Below are positions 13,076-20,610 of a stretch of DNA of 64,000 nucleotides, one piece after another (position 1 is the first letter of the stretch; the number at the start of each line of letters is the position of its first letter). A program made the position numbers and the translations under genes. The notes under the pieces were generated by a model that made no database searches, was not told the origin of the DNA, and saw only the letters and a program-made list of their open reading frames with translations. Location: the NCBI RefSeq assembly GCF_014863405.1, contig NZ_JACZZA010000012.1:62001-126000 (forward strand), given 5' to 3'. Source of the DNA: Dyella acidiphila (GTDB lineage Bacteria; Pseudomonadota; Gammaproteobacteria; Xanthomonadales; Rhodanobacteraceae).

Positions 13076-13317
13076 ATGGCTGATGTTCCCCACGTATTCA
13101 AAGGCCGCGGCGCCGCATCCAATCCGGAAGGACGCTTCGAAACCATCCGCCGCCAGGCGGAGGATGACGGCTGGCAGCACGCACTGCTGGATGAAGAGCG
13201 ACCGCGGCCACGCACCGAAGTCACCGAAGAACACGCGCGCAGCGTGATCACGCATAACGATTCGCCGGATATCCATTTCAGCCAGGCGATGAATCCGTAC
13301 CGCGGCTGCGAGCACGG
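13076..13317 (+). pseudogene. 5' fragment of PA0069-family radical SAM gene
   Basis: The first 80 codons of a radical SAM protein, from ATG 13076 to the start of the mobile element. The sequence [20 protein letters not shown] and the end NPYRGCEHG match the N-terminus of the PA0069 family, which continues CIYCFARPSHSYLNLSPG. The reading frame runs 8 more codons into the element (IRTTKCS) and stops at 13342. The fragment keeps only the first cysteine of the cluster-binding CX3CX2C motif, so it cannot be a functional enzyme alone. The 3' part begins at 19725. Joining the two with one copy of the shared GG gives 1083 bases, a 360-residue ORF. Confidence 0.9.
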
Positions 13318-13340
13318 AATACGAACTACAAAGTGTTCAT
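13318..13340 (+). repeat. Left terminal inverted repeat / recombinase core site
   Basis: AATACGAAC, a 6-base spacer TACAAA, then GTGTTCAT. The mirrored arms are found at the right end, separated by 7 bases. Two recognition arms around a 6-8 base spacer are typical of tyrosine-recombinase core sites. Confidence 0.8.
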
Positions 13341-13438
13341 GAGGCCTGTCTGGCTTTGTCCATAGGTCATTGCAGATCAACAACTATTGCCGCTAAGTTA
13401 GTCGCTACGCGTTGGCGACTGACGGGCGAGATATCTGC

Positions 13439-14701
13439 ATGGGTCAGGAACTTCGGGTTCATCAAGTCTCCAAACACAAAAAATCGGAGCCAGGCTTCCT
13501 CTTGTTCTCGTGGCCTTCGATGCAACTGCATGAAGATGCCAGCCGTTGGATTGCAAGGCTCGCTCGAACCAATTCCCAACGCCATCAGCGGAACATGGCC
13601 TATGCCATCGCTTACTGGCACACCTACTGCCTTACGGCGGGGATCGACTATCGCCGAGCTTGCGCCGATGACCTCTCGGACTTCGGCGATGCGTTGGCCG
13701 AAGCGGTAAGCGAAAAAACCGGCAGACCTCTATCTGCGGGAACAATCAGCAAGCGGATGGAAGCCGTGATCGCTTACTACATAGCCGGCGAAGATCACGG
13801 TTGGTACCTAACAGCACTCGACTTTGCGCATGCACTGGCCACAAACTCAAAGAGCGACACAGCTTTTCAAACAACCCATGCGCAACCCATAAACGATTCC
13901 GTGCGCCACCTTATACCGCGCTACGAACGTAGCGAGACAGACATCAGGCCGCTCTCACCAGAAGCGCTTGTATCGCTACTTGAGCACCTCGGGCCCAGCG
14001 AAGAAGAAAGCGGAAAATGCGGCCACTTCCAAAGAGATCGTATCGTTGCTGAATGGATGGCTTATGTTGGACTAAGGCTGAGCGAAATTGTCGGAGACGA
14101 GGACAACCAGGGACTGAGTGTCCACCAATTCTCAACGTTGAACTTCGATCCGAATCACCTCTTCGATCACTCGATCGTTCGAGTACTTGGAAAGGGCGCC
14201 AAGTACAGAAATGTCGCCGTGCCAAACTGGCTCATCCTCAGAACGAAAAACTATATCGCAACGGAACGTGCGTCCGCCGTTGCCCACATCAAGCATCCCA
14301 CATCGAAGTTAATCGTCGCCCATAGAACGGCGGGAAATTCCACTCGGGGAAAGCCAATTACAGGAAGGTGGTACGAGCACTTGTTTGCGAAAGCGTGCCT
14401 CGAAGCAAAATTGATCGCCATTGAAGAAATTCATGCTGCGAATTCAAATCAAAAGCGCCGCGTTGAGATGGCTCGCCATTCGCCCCACGACCTTCGGCAC
14501 ACGTACGCTGTAATGACATATTTCGCCGAACGCGAACTGGGCAATCTCGAGCCATGGAAGCCAATTCAAGCGCAATTGGGGCATAGATACCTAAGAACAA
14601 CGATCGAGACGTACTTGAGCTATGTAAGTGTCATGAACGAGTGGGGACGCGATCTCCGTCGCATGAGCGTTCGAGAATTGGCGGGAGTACCACTTGCCTA
14701 A
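13439..14701 (+). CDS. Tyrosine recombinase / integrase of the element
   Basis: A 420-residue site-specific recombinase likely responsible for excision and insertion of the element. From the ATG at 13439 the catalytic set can be placed: Arg213 in YVGLRLSEIVG, Lys252 in LGKGAKYR, His350 and Arg353 in PHDLRHTYA, His382 in LGHRYLR, and nucleophile Tyr392 in TIETYLSY. The N-terminal half (about 25-190) looks like a core-binding SAM-like domain. A TTG at 13412 would add 9 residues; the Shine-Dalgarno support is weak for either start. The stop overlaps the next ORF by 8 bases, so the two are probably translationally coupled. All key residues are present, so it looks active. Confidence 0.9.
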   Translation: MGQELRVHQVSKHKKSEPGFLLFSWPSMQLHEDASRWIARLARTNSQRHQRNMAYAIAYWHTYCLTAGIDYRRACADDLSDFGDALAEAVSEKTGRPLSAGTISKRMEAVIAYYIAGEDHGWYLTALDFAHALATNSKSDTAFQTTHAQPINDSVRHLIPRYERSETDIRPLSPEALVSLLEHLGPSEEESGKCGHFQRDRIVAEWMAYVGLRLSEIVGDEDNQGLSVHQFSTLNFDPNHLFDHSIVRVLGKGAKYRNVAVPNWLILRTKNYIATERASAVAHIKHPTSKLIVAHRTAGNSTRGKPITGRWYEHLFAKACLEAKLIAIEEIHAANSNQKRRVEMARHSPHDLRHTYAVMTYFAERELGNLEPWKPIQAQLGHRYLRTTIETYLSYVSVMNEWGRDLRRMSVRELAGVPLA

Positions 14702-15641
14702 GCGTAAAAATCGCAGTGCTGCTGCGCTCATCGTGGCTAAAAAAACTGCCTCCTCTTCGACGCCGCCTGATCACGCGCCGTTAAAGTCAACGACAATGCA
14801 TAGTGGCTTGAGAAAATCAAAATTCACTCGACCTTACCCCGTCCCAAAATTCAAGAGCGCTGCCCAAAAGGCGGTCGAATCGATCGAACAAACGCGAACT
14901 AGTAAGAAGGTAATAATTGATCTACCTGTTCAGGACCCGCATGGCAACCGCATCGAAAGTGGTTTTTCGAGTGACGATACCCAGTGGCTTCGCTTGGTAA
15001 TGGTTAGTCGAGAGTTTTCCGACAAGGTCTTCGACCTTTCTCCATTGCTTGTATTACCCAATCTGGCAGTGCCACTTGCCGAGGGAATCAAGAACTACAT
15101 TGGAACCATCGAACCGAAAGCATGCGGAGCGGCGATCCAAAAATTTAAGGTTGGATTTGTCGTGTATCTTGTTCGGCACAAACCGGACGGGCATCTGCGG
15201 GATCTCGATCAGCAGACATTGACCGATTACGTTCGCTGGCAGAGCAGTCCAGAAGCATCGGTCATTGGCGGCGACTCGCTAAGCAGCGAAACAGCCAGAG
15301 GCCGGATCAACGTAGTCCGCGCTGTGCTCCGAGGTCTATCGACGGATCCAAGGTGGAATTCCGAGGCAGAACGTGTCCTCGAGATTTTTCCGCAGAGAAC
15401 GCATAGAAAAAGCAACCCTTGGAGCGACGCAGCGGAAAAACACCTTCCGATCGTGACTCTGCAAGCAATACTTCGTGCATCGCTATCCGAGATGCAGAAC
15501 ATTGAGAAAAGACTCACATTCATAGAGCGAAACATCAGACGCTTGCAGAAGGCCATCAAGGAAAATGAAAAGTCCGCCAAAGACACATTCCTGACCATGC
15601 GTGTTGCTGATGGCCAAGTCTGGCCTTGGCTGGCTCTTTAA
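14694..15641 (+). CDS. Second recombinase-like protein, apparently truncated
   Basis: A 315-residue ORF starting at TTG 14694 inside the end of the recombinase gene, with GGGAG upstream. Residues about 130-250 (FKVGFVVYLV, LRDLDQQTLTDYVRWQ, ETARGRINVVRAVLRGL) resemble the DNA-binding N-terminal region of large integrases found beside recombinases of this sort. No arginine box, HxLR or tyrosine motif is present, and the protein ends DGQVWPWLAL followed by about 460 bases without a gene. In related elements the second recombinase is much longer, so this is most likely cut short by a mutation or deletion. A shorter accessory DNA-binding protein is the alternative. Confidence 0.6.
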   Translation: MPKRKNRSAAALIVAKKTASSSTPPDHAPLKSTTMHSGLRKSKFTRPYPVPKFKSAAQKAVESIEQTRTSKKVIIDLPVQDPHGNRIESGFSSDDTQWLRLVMVSREFSDKVFDLSPLLVLPNLAVPLAEGIKNYIGTIEPKACGAAIQKFKVGFVVYLVRHKPDGHLRDLDQQTLTDYVRWQSSPEASVIGGDSLSSETARGRINVVRAVLRGLSTDPRWNSEAERVLEIFPQRTHRKSNPWSDAAEKHLPIVTLQAILRASLSEMQNIEKRLTFIERNIRRLQKAIKENEKSAKDTFLTMRVADGQVWPWLAL

Positions 15642-16098
15642 TTCGGACGCTCGCATTCGTCGATCAAACGAACGATGCTGATAGGCTTTCGTCGCGACAG
15701 CCACCTGCCGCGGAATGGACTTAGCAGCTCTTCTCGCGATTCGCAATTAATGCTTTGAACGCGGTCCGCAGTGCGACGCATGAGCGATCATATGCTTTGT
15801 GATGTTCTCGCCGAAACCGCGCACCTGTCGGAATCCAAGTCGGATTCCGAAATTACGATTAGATGATGTTAGCTACTGACTGCTCTACACGTTGATAAGT
15901 TGGTGCTATCGTGCTTGAGCGTCACGCGCGAAGGAAGGATCCATAGCGCTCGCGAAAGTCTCGATGCTTGATGTAACTAGGTAGCAGAAACCTTTATGTG
16001 TCGCGAACATTTGACGGCCAATCGCTCGTCCCGCCACTCAATTTGATCCGGTTACTTTGATGTACGGTGTAGCCGGCCTTAATCGCCAGGAATGCACA
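15642..16098. other. Gene-poor stretch inside the element
   Basis: About 457 bases with no ORF of coding character. It falls where the catalytic half of the second recombinase, and any third recombinase or tnpC-like gene, would be expected, so it may be what is left after a deletion. A 28-codon ORF at 15780-15866 starting MSDHMLCDVLAETAHLSES is visible, but nothing supports expression. The right end must contain the promoter of the cargo genes. Confidence 0.45.
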
Positions 16099-16905
16099 AT
16101 GTCCATCGGGCTGATTTCTCTGATTGCAAATGTACCCGTTCCGGCCGCCCCACTCGGACGTCCTTTTTATGACGATTGGACCTTTTGGCAAGGCTTCGTA
16201 GCCCTGCTCGCGCTGGTGCTATCTCAGTGCCCACCTCTGATCAAGTTATTTCGCCCTGGCCGCTTAAAGCTCGATCTTCCAACCCGACTCCTAGTTACCC
16301 ACACCTACGGCAATGCCAACGTTGTACTCCTTGTAGGCTTGCGCAACGTAGGTTCCCGTGAAATTCAAGTACGTTCACTTTCTATTTCGGTCAAGCGAGA
16401 CAAAAGTGATGCGTTTCGTCTCGACGCGCGACAGTTCGAGAATCCTGGCGATAGCAGGCAATACCTCTTAGTGCCGTTTACGATTAGTCCCGGCGAAAAT
16501 TGGGTTCGGTTCTACCACTTTTACGAGGACTTTGATCGCCAGACAGACAAACAAGTCAGAGAACGCAAGCTGGCCGTAGCAAAACAAATCCGAGAGAGGC
16601 GAGCAAAGTTGCCGCCTAACAGCTCAGAAATCGTGAACGTGGATGACGTACTTTGGGAACCTTTTAAGATGCTCTTTGACAGGCTATTTAAGTGGGCGCC
16701 TGGAGAATACGAAATTGAACTAAAAATCGAAACTGACCCGCGCAGTGCGAACTTTAGTAAACAGTTCCGATTCACTCTATTTGAGTCCGATTCTGAACAA
16801 TTGCGCGATCATGTCCAAGAATACAAGACTGGCGGCGGCGGAATTTTTTGGCGTGGAGAGCGACTCTTAGGTGTTTCGCCTTCAATCGTAGAACCACTCC
16901 GTTAG
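16099..16905 (+). CDS. Cargo protein with one N-terminal membrane segment
   Basis: A 268-residue protein of no recognised family. The ATG at 16099 has a CAGGAA ribosome site 7 bases upstream and is preferred over ATG 16060. One hydrophobic stretch (WQGFVALLALVLSQCPPLIKLF, about residues 33-54) is followed by a soluble part rich in predicted beta strands (LLVTHTYGNANVVLLVGLRN, IQVRSLSISVKRD, EYEIELKIETD), with a charged helical insert near 150-185. This suggests a membrane-anchored beta-sandwich domain facing the cytosol or periplasm. It is the first intact cargo gene; the HNH pseudogene starts 40 bases after it. Confidence 0.6.
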   Translation: MSIGLISLIANVPVPAAPLGRPFYDDWTFWQGFVALLALVLSQCPPLIKLFRPGRLKLDLPTRLLVTHTYGNANVVLLVGLRNVGSREIQVRSLSISVKRDKSDAFRLDARQFENPGDSRQYLLVPFTISPGENWVRFYHFYEDFDRQTDKQVRERKLAVAKQIRERRAKLPPNSSEIVNVDDVLWEPFKMLFDRLFKWAPGEYEIELKIETDPRSANFSKQFRFTLFESDSEQLRDHVQEYKTGGGGIFWRGERLLGVSPSIVEPLR

Positions 16906-16945
16906 CCAGCTATCCTTGCGACATCGAGCAAGCTCGACATCACCA

Positions 16946-17255
16946 ATGGACTCCCAACTATGGACCGAGATCAACGGGCGATTTCAGCGGGCCAAGAAAA
17001 CGCCGCTTGGCATTGAGAGCCAATAATCGGTGTTTGATCTGCGACGCTGCCACATCAGGACTAAGTGACGAAGCCCTGGACAAGTTCGCAAATATCGAGG
17101 TTGCGGCCCACATTTACGCAGCATCGCCAGATGGGCCGCGCTATGACTCGACGATGACGACCACGCAGAGATCGCAAATAACAAACGCTATTTGGCTAGC
17201 TGCAGTACGACATATAGACCCAACTAAGCGACCAGCCCGCGACTCCGCATGTTAA
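16946..17255 (+). pseudogene. HNH endonuclease gene with frameshift and damaged C-terminus
   Basis: The ATG at 16946 opens MDSQLWTEINGRFQRAKK, which stops early in its own frame. Removing one A from the AAAA run at 16997-17000 joins it to RRLALRANNRCLICDAATSG, then IEVAAHIYAASPDGPRYDSTMT and TNAIWL. This is the zinc-binding HNH core seen in nucleases with VAAHI.AA.P.GPRYD...NGIWLC. After NAIWL the usual second cysteine pair is missing (AAVRHIDPTKR), and the ORF ends soon after, so the domain is also truncated. HNH domains of this type occur in bacterial defence effectors such as Cap5. It is probably dead unless the frameshift is programmed or a sequencing error. Confidence 0.7.
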
Positions 17256-17349
17256 ATATCGGCATTGGGCGGCGGCGTACCGAGCAATCAGTCCCCTAAA
17301 GTTTCAATTACTGGATGCATTTCCCTCACCCAAAAATACGTGAGACGTG

Positions 17350-18642
17350 ATGGACACAAGCGATATTTACTTATCACTTAGCGGGACAGAGCTACGATTT
17401 TCAAGTCAATCTGAGGAGCTAGCCGCTGAGTACATATTGCAGCGATCTCGACATGTATGGGCAGTGACAGATACACATCCGTACATCGCAATCGATGAGG
17501 AAAAGCTTCGCTCAGAGATGGTCGGCGTAGATACGTTCGTATTGCTGACCGATGCAACTCTGTTCCAAAATATCAGCCAACGGGATTTGCGTTCGCGTCT
17601 CGTTTCTGCGCTTGTTGGGCCAGGTGTGACGGCGTCACCGTCATCCAGCAACGACATTATCGTTGAGGGTCAGGCAAATCCGAAAGCTCATTTGCTTTGC
17701 CGTGCGAACCGCCTTCTTCATCTTGGGACGCATCCATTTGCGGCCATGGGGACTCGCTACGTAGCCGTAGATCCAAATCGAATATTCCAAAGATCGATCG
17801 GGAAACTGGTCGGGGGGAAATGGGGCGCGGAACCCGATTCTAATTTGTACAACTTTAAAAGGTTAGCGGAGCTCGTACACCGCTTTCATCACGTGCGGTT
17901 AGGTCAAACACCTTCGAGGGATTCTGATCTCCATTCGCAATTGCTGGATGAGATATTTATCGAGAATGCTGCCGTATTAGCTGTAATTGAGTACCATCAC
18001 GCAAATTCGTCCGACGTTGGTCCGAAATATGACTATGAAGCCAGCGAACAAACGAGATACGGACGGCTGGTTCACAACCAGCGTGGCGAACCTCTGATTG
18101 AGACTTCTTTCGCCTTGCTCCATTACGAGAAGGCGCTTCATGAATTTGACGCGCTAAAGCGAGCCAAAGCTAATGGAGAATTGGAGGGTAAATTCATGCA
18201 CGGAATTTACTGCGTAATTGCCATTGCCGCTTGCGTCGAGGCAGTAGCTAACCGTCTTAAGTTCGAAGTTACTGGTCAGCACCCAATACGCCAGGAATCA
18301 GGTGATGCCGTTGGGCGCATCAATTTCGCCGCTCGGGAACTCGCCTCAACAAGAAACCAGAGCTTCAATGGCCTGGGCGGCAGACAACCGGAATTTAAAT
18401 CTTTGGACCGAGTTCGGGTGTTACGAAACTCTTTCATGCATGCAACCGAAGAGGGCGCGCCAGTTGACTCGACCGCACTAACGTCAGTGCTGCTTAAAAG
18501 CGTCGACGAAGACGCGTGCCGAGTGCTTTTGAGGGACCTGAGGCTCGCTGTCGCCTTTGTATACGACCAACTTCCGTGGATCGTGCGGCCGATAAATACG
18601 GCTCCGCACGTCAAGTTGCTCAATGGTCTTGAGGTTCCATAG
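17350..18642 (+). CDS. Uncharacterised cargo protein with HEPN-type RNxxxH motif
   Basis: A 430-residue protein of unknown family; ATG 17350 directly follows a GTG that could also serve. The N-terminal half (to about 225) is mixed alpha/beta without recognised motifs. The C-terminal half is helical: GIYCVIAIAACVEAVANRLKF near 285-305, then VRVLRNSFMHATEEG, in which Arg359-Asn-Ser-Phe-Met-His364 fits the R-[N/H/D]-x3-H catalytic motif of HEPN ribonucleases, and a closing helix AVAFVYDQLPWIV. Two long helices with this motif at the start of the second match the HEPN layout. HEPN proteins are frequent in antiphage and toxin systems. The assignment is inference from one motif and its setting. Confidence 0.55.
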   Translation: MDTSDIYLSLSGTELRFSSQSEELAAEYILQRSRHVWAVTDTHPYIAIDEEKLRSEMVGVDTFVLLTDATLFQNISQRDLRSRLVSALVGPGVTASPSSSNDIIVEGQANPKAHLLCRANRLLHLGTHPFAAMGTRYVAVDPNRIFQRSIGKLVGGKWGAEPDSNLYNFKRLAELVHRFHHVRLGQTPSRDSDLHSQLLDEIFIENAAVLAVIEYHHANSSDVGPKYDYEASEQTRYGRLVHNQRGEPLIETSFALLHYEKALHEFDALKRAKANGELEGKFMHGIYCVIAIAACVEAVANRLKFEVTGQHPIRQESGDAVGRINFAARELASTRNQSFNGLGGRQPEFKSLDRVRVLRNSFMHATEEGAPVDSTALTSVLLKSVDEDACRVLLRDLRLAVAFVYDQLPWIVRPINTAPHVKLLNGLEVP

Positions 18643-18703
18643 TTGAAATGGTTTTCAACGATTCGAACGTCAATACATCCGATCCCAGGGAAATTCGACC
18701 TAA

Positions 18704-19543
18704 ATGACTAATGTAGTTGTCTGGAAAGGGCCTCGCGAAGACGAAATTTGGGCTGTCGCGGACTCATTGGTCACGGTCGCAACGACTGGTGGGCCAGGGC
18801 AAGTTTTTCCTGTGACGGATCAAGCAATCAAAATCATGAAACTCGATGTGCACACGCACAGCATACTTCCGCGCGGTGAACCTTTTGGCTGTCGCCTTCA
18901 AGTGGGTCTATGCTTCTCAGGCGCTGTTTTGCCCGCTTTGATGACCCATGCTGCCGCGGCGCACATGCTAGGCAACTTACATCCAAGGAAGCCTGAGCTT
19001 CCAACAATGCGCAAAATTGCAGAGCTCATTCGTGTGCTTTCTACAAAGTACATTCTCGCTGCAAGTCAGGCTTACGGAACTTCACCTATACCATCTTGTG
19101 AGTTCGTCCTATTTGGCCACGACGTCAACCAGACCCGTCCGCTTGAGGGTGGTCCTGCTGTCGCATACCGAGTGATGCCATCCCCAAAACCACCATTTCA
19201 GCAAGTGATAAGCCGGGTGAATCTAGAACGCGGTGGAATGGCGGTGATCGGCGCTGATTGCAAAACGTTGCTTGAAGAAATCTTTTTACTGAAGAAGAAG
19301 AACGCGATAAATACGCGAGGTGTTGAGCCACGCATTGCATTGGGAAATCGGATGCAGGCTCGTAAGCACAACACGGTAGGTGGATCCTTGCAGTTTGGCA
19401 TTCTCTCTAACGGACAATTTGAACTCTACGGCTGCGCAAGGGATGGAAACGGGAACATCCAGCAGAACTGGCTCGGGTTCGATTGCCAAAATGAGATGAC
19501 GGACCTTATCGGAATGCCAATAGTGATTCCTGCGCGACTTTAA
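18704..19543 (+). CDS. Uncharacterised cargo protein, possibly Ntn-hydrolase-like
   Basis: A 279-residue protein I do not recognise firmly. The N-terminal segment (VVVWKGPREDEIWAVADSLVT, then FPVTDQAIKIMKLDV, then GLCFSGAVLPALMTHAAAAHML) has the order seen in proteasome-like Ntn hydrolases: a strand, a DS-[RL] turn, a strand with D-x-x-x-K, then a G-x-x-FSG turn leading into a helix. The C-terminal part has GGSLQFGILSNGQFELYGCARD. The first residues are not an obvious autoprocessed Thr/Ser/Cys nucleophile, so activity is doubtful. It starts 61 bases after the HEPN-motif gene on the same strand and may be co-transcribed with it. Confidence 0.5.
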   Translation: MTNVVVWKGPREDEIWAVADSLVTVATTGGPGQVFPVTDQAIKIMKLDVHTHSILPRGEPFGCRLQVGLCFSGAVLPALMTHAAAAHMLGNLHPRKPELPTMRKIAELIRVLSTKYILAASQAYGTSPIPSCEFVLFGHDVNQTRPLEGGPAVAYRVMPSPKPPFQQVISRVNLERGGMAVIGADCKTLLEEIFLLKKKNAINTRGVEPRIALGNRMQARKHNTVGGSLQFGILSNGQFELYGCARDGNGNIQQNWLGFDCQNEMTDLIGMPIVIPARL

Positions 19544-19558
19544 GCGTGAAAGGATCAC

Positions 19559-19720
19559 GTGACACCTAGTACCAATCAGGTCAAGCTGACCGCACTCGCC
19601 GTTTACATGCCCGTTTCCACGATCAAAATGTTCATGAACGGCATGCCTATTCCGTCGATGGATAGGGCCTTGTTTTTAAAGGCCGAATGCAACTATGAAC
19701 ACACTAGAGGTTCGTATTAA
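19559..19720 (+). CDS. Small 53-residue ORF at the right end of the element
   Basis: GTG at 19559 is preceded by AAAGGA at a spacing of about 5. It encodes a 53-residue basic-to-neutral peptide (MTPSTNQVKLTALAVYMPVS ... NYEHTRGSY) whose TAA stop overlaps the right terminal repeat. Position and size are like the small accessory proteins at element ends, for example a directionality factor. There is no family match I can name. It could also be a chance ORF. Confidence 0.4.
   Translation: MTPSTNQVKLTALAVYMPVSTIKMFMNGMPIPSMDRALFLKAECNYEHTRGSY
19695..19718 (-). repeat. Right terminal inverted repeat / recombinase core site
   Basis: ATGAACAC, a 7-base spacer ACTAGAG, then GTTCGTATT, the reverse complement of the left-end arms (AATACGAAC and GTGTTCAT). 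The spacer differs in sequence and is one base longer than at the left end. The six bases AAGGGT separate it from the resumed radical SAM coding sequence at 19725. Confidence 0.8.
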
Positions 19721-20567
19721 GGGTGGCTGCATCTACTGCTTCGCACGCCCCAGCCACAGTTACCTCAACCTCTCACCTGGGCTGGATTTCGAAACCAAGC
19801 TGCGCGCAAAAACCAACCTTGCCGAGGTGCTGCGTGCAGACTTGGCCAAGCCAACGTACGTGATTCAGCCGATCAACATCGGCAGCAATACCGATCCATA
19901 CCAACCGATCGAAAAGCGCTGGCGCCTGACCCGTGCCGCACTCGAAGTGCTGGCCGAATGCCACCATCCATGCACGATCGTCACCAAGAACGCGCTGGTG
20001 GAGCGGGATCTGGACCTGCTGGTGCCGATGGCGCGCGAACGCCTGGTGCAGGTGTTGATCTCGGTCAATTCGCTGGACAACCAGCTGGCCGCCAAGCTGG
20101 AACCGCGCGCGAGCGCGCCGCATCGGCGCATCAAGGCCATTCGCACGCTGGCCGAAGCCGGCGTGCCGGTGGGTGTGCTGGTGGCACCGATCATTCCGGC
20201 CTTGAACGACCGCGATATGGAGGCGGTACTTGAGCAGGCTGCCGACGCGGGCGCCAGCTGCGCCGGCTATACCGTGCTGCGCTTGCCGTATGAGTTGAAG
20301 GCGTTATTTCGCGAGTGGCTGCAACATCACGCGCCGCAGCGCGCGGCGCATGTGATGAGTCTGGTGCAGCAAATGAACAACGGCCGCGACTACGACAGCA
20401 ACTTCGCCACCCGCATGCGCGGGCAAGGCGTGTTTGCCGACCTGCTGCGCAAACGTTTCGAGATTGCGAGCCGACGGCACAACTTCAGCTGGGCGCGCAC
20501 CTTGCAGCTGGATACATCGCGCTTTGTGCCGCCGCGCAAACCGTCACCGCAAGGCGAGTTGTTCTAG
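19695..20567 (+). pseudogene. 3' part of PA0069-family radical SAM gene
   Basis: From 19725 the sequence resumes the radical SAM protein: GCIYCFARPSHSYLNLSPG, then ETKLRAKTNLAEVLRADL, QPINIGSNTDPYQPIEK, and the C-terminal RKRFEIASRRHNFSW. These match the PA0069 family of unknown function. An ATG inside the element's right repeat at 19695 is in frame, so a 290-residue protein starting MNTLEVRIKGGCIYC could be made. It keeps the last two cysteines of CX3CX2C but lacks the first, so it should not hold a normal [4Fe-4S] cluster. GC content returns to that of the host. Excision would restore the 360-residue gene. Confidence 0.88.
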
Positions 20568-20582
20568 CTCGCCTTGCGTCAT

Positions 20583-20604
20583 GCGCCCTCGCAGAGGAGG
20601 GCGC
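20583..20604. terminator. Hairpin between convergent genes
   Basis: GCGCCCTC and GAGGGCGC form a perfect 8-bp stem around GCAGAG, between the radical SAM 3' part and the oppositely oriented peptidase. There is no T tract, so its role as a terminator is uncertain. Confidence 0.45.
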
Positions 20605-20610
20605 AAACCG

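Larger units (their letters stand above)
13318..19724 (+). mobile_element. Tyrosine-recombinase element inserted in a radical SAM gene
   Basis: About 6.4 kb separates the two halves of the radical SAM gene. The ends are imperfect inverted repeats, and the left end encodes a complete tyrosine recombinase coupled to a second recombinase-like ORF. The interior carries genes unrelated to the flanks with visibly lower GC and different codon use. The architecture recalls Tn554-type and recombinase-in-trio elements, which encode two or three such enzymes and insert site-specifically without large target duplications. Here only one full recombinase and one short one are seen, so the element may be degenerate. 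The boundaries are uncertain by about 2-6 bases because GG occurs at both junctions. Confidence 0.88.

Noticed and set aside
15642-16098. Third recombinase gene, as in recombinase-in-trio elements
   Set aside because: All six frames in this stretch are closed by stops within short distances and no HxLR or tyrosine motif is seen.
19551-19562. Second parS-like site (ATCACGTGAC)
   Set aside because: Only the central CACGTG matches; the flanks do not fit the parS consensus.
13318-19724. Prophage or conjugative element
   Set aside because: There are no phage structural, terminase, relaxase or type IV secretion genes; only recombinases and a small cargo.
13076-20567. Two independent genes with radical SAM similarity
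   Set aside because: The halves are complementary parts of one family, the frame is restored when the element is removed, and neither half holds the whole cysteine motif.
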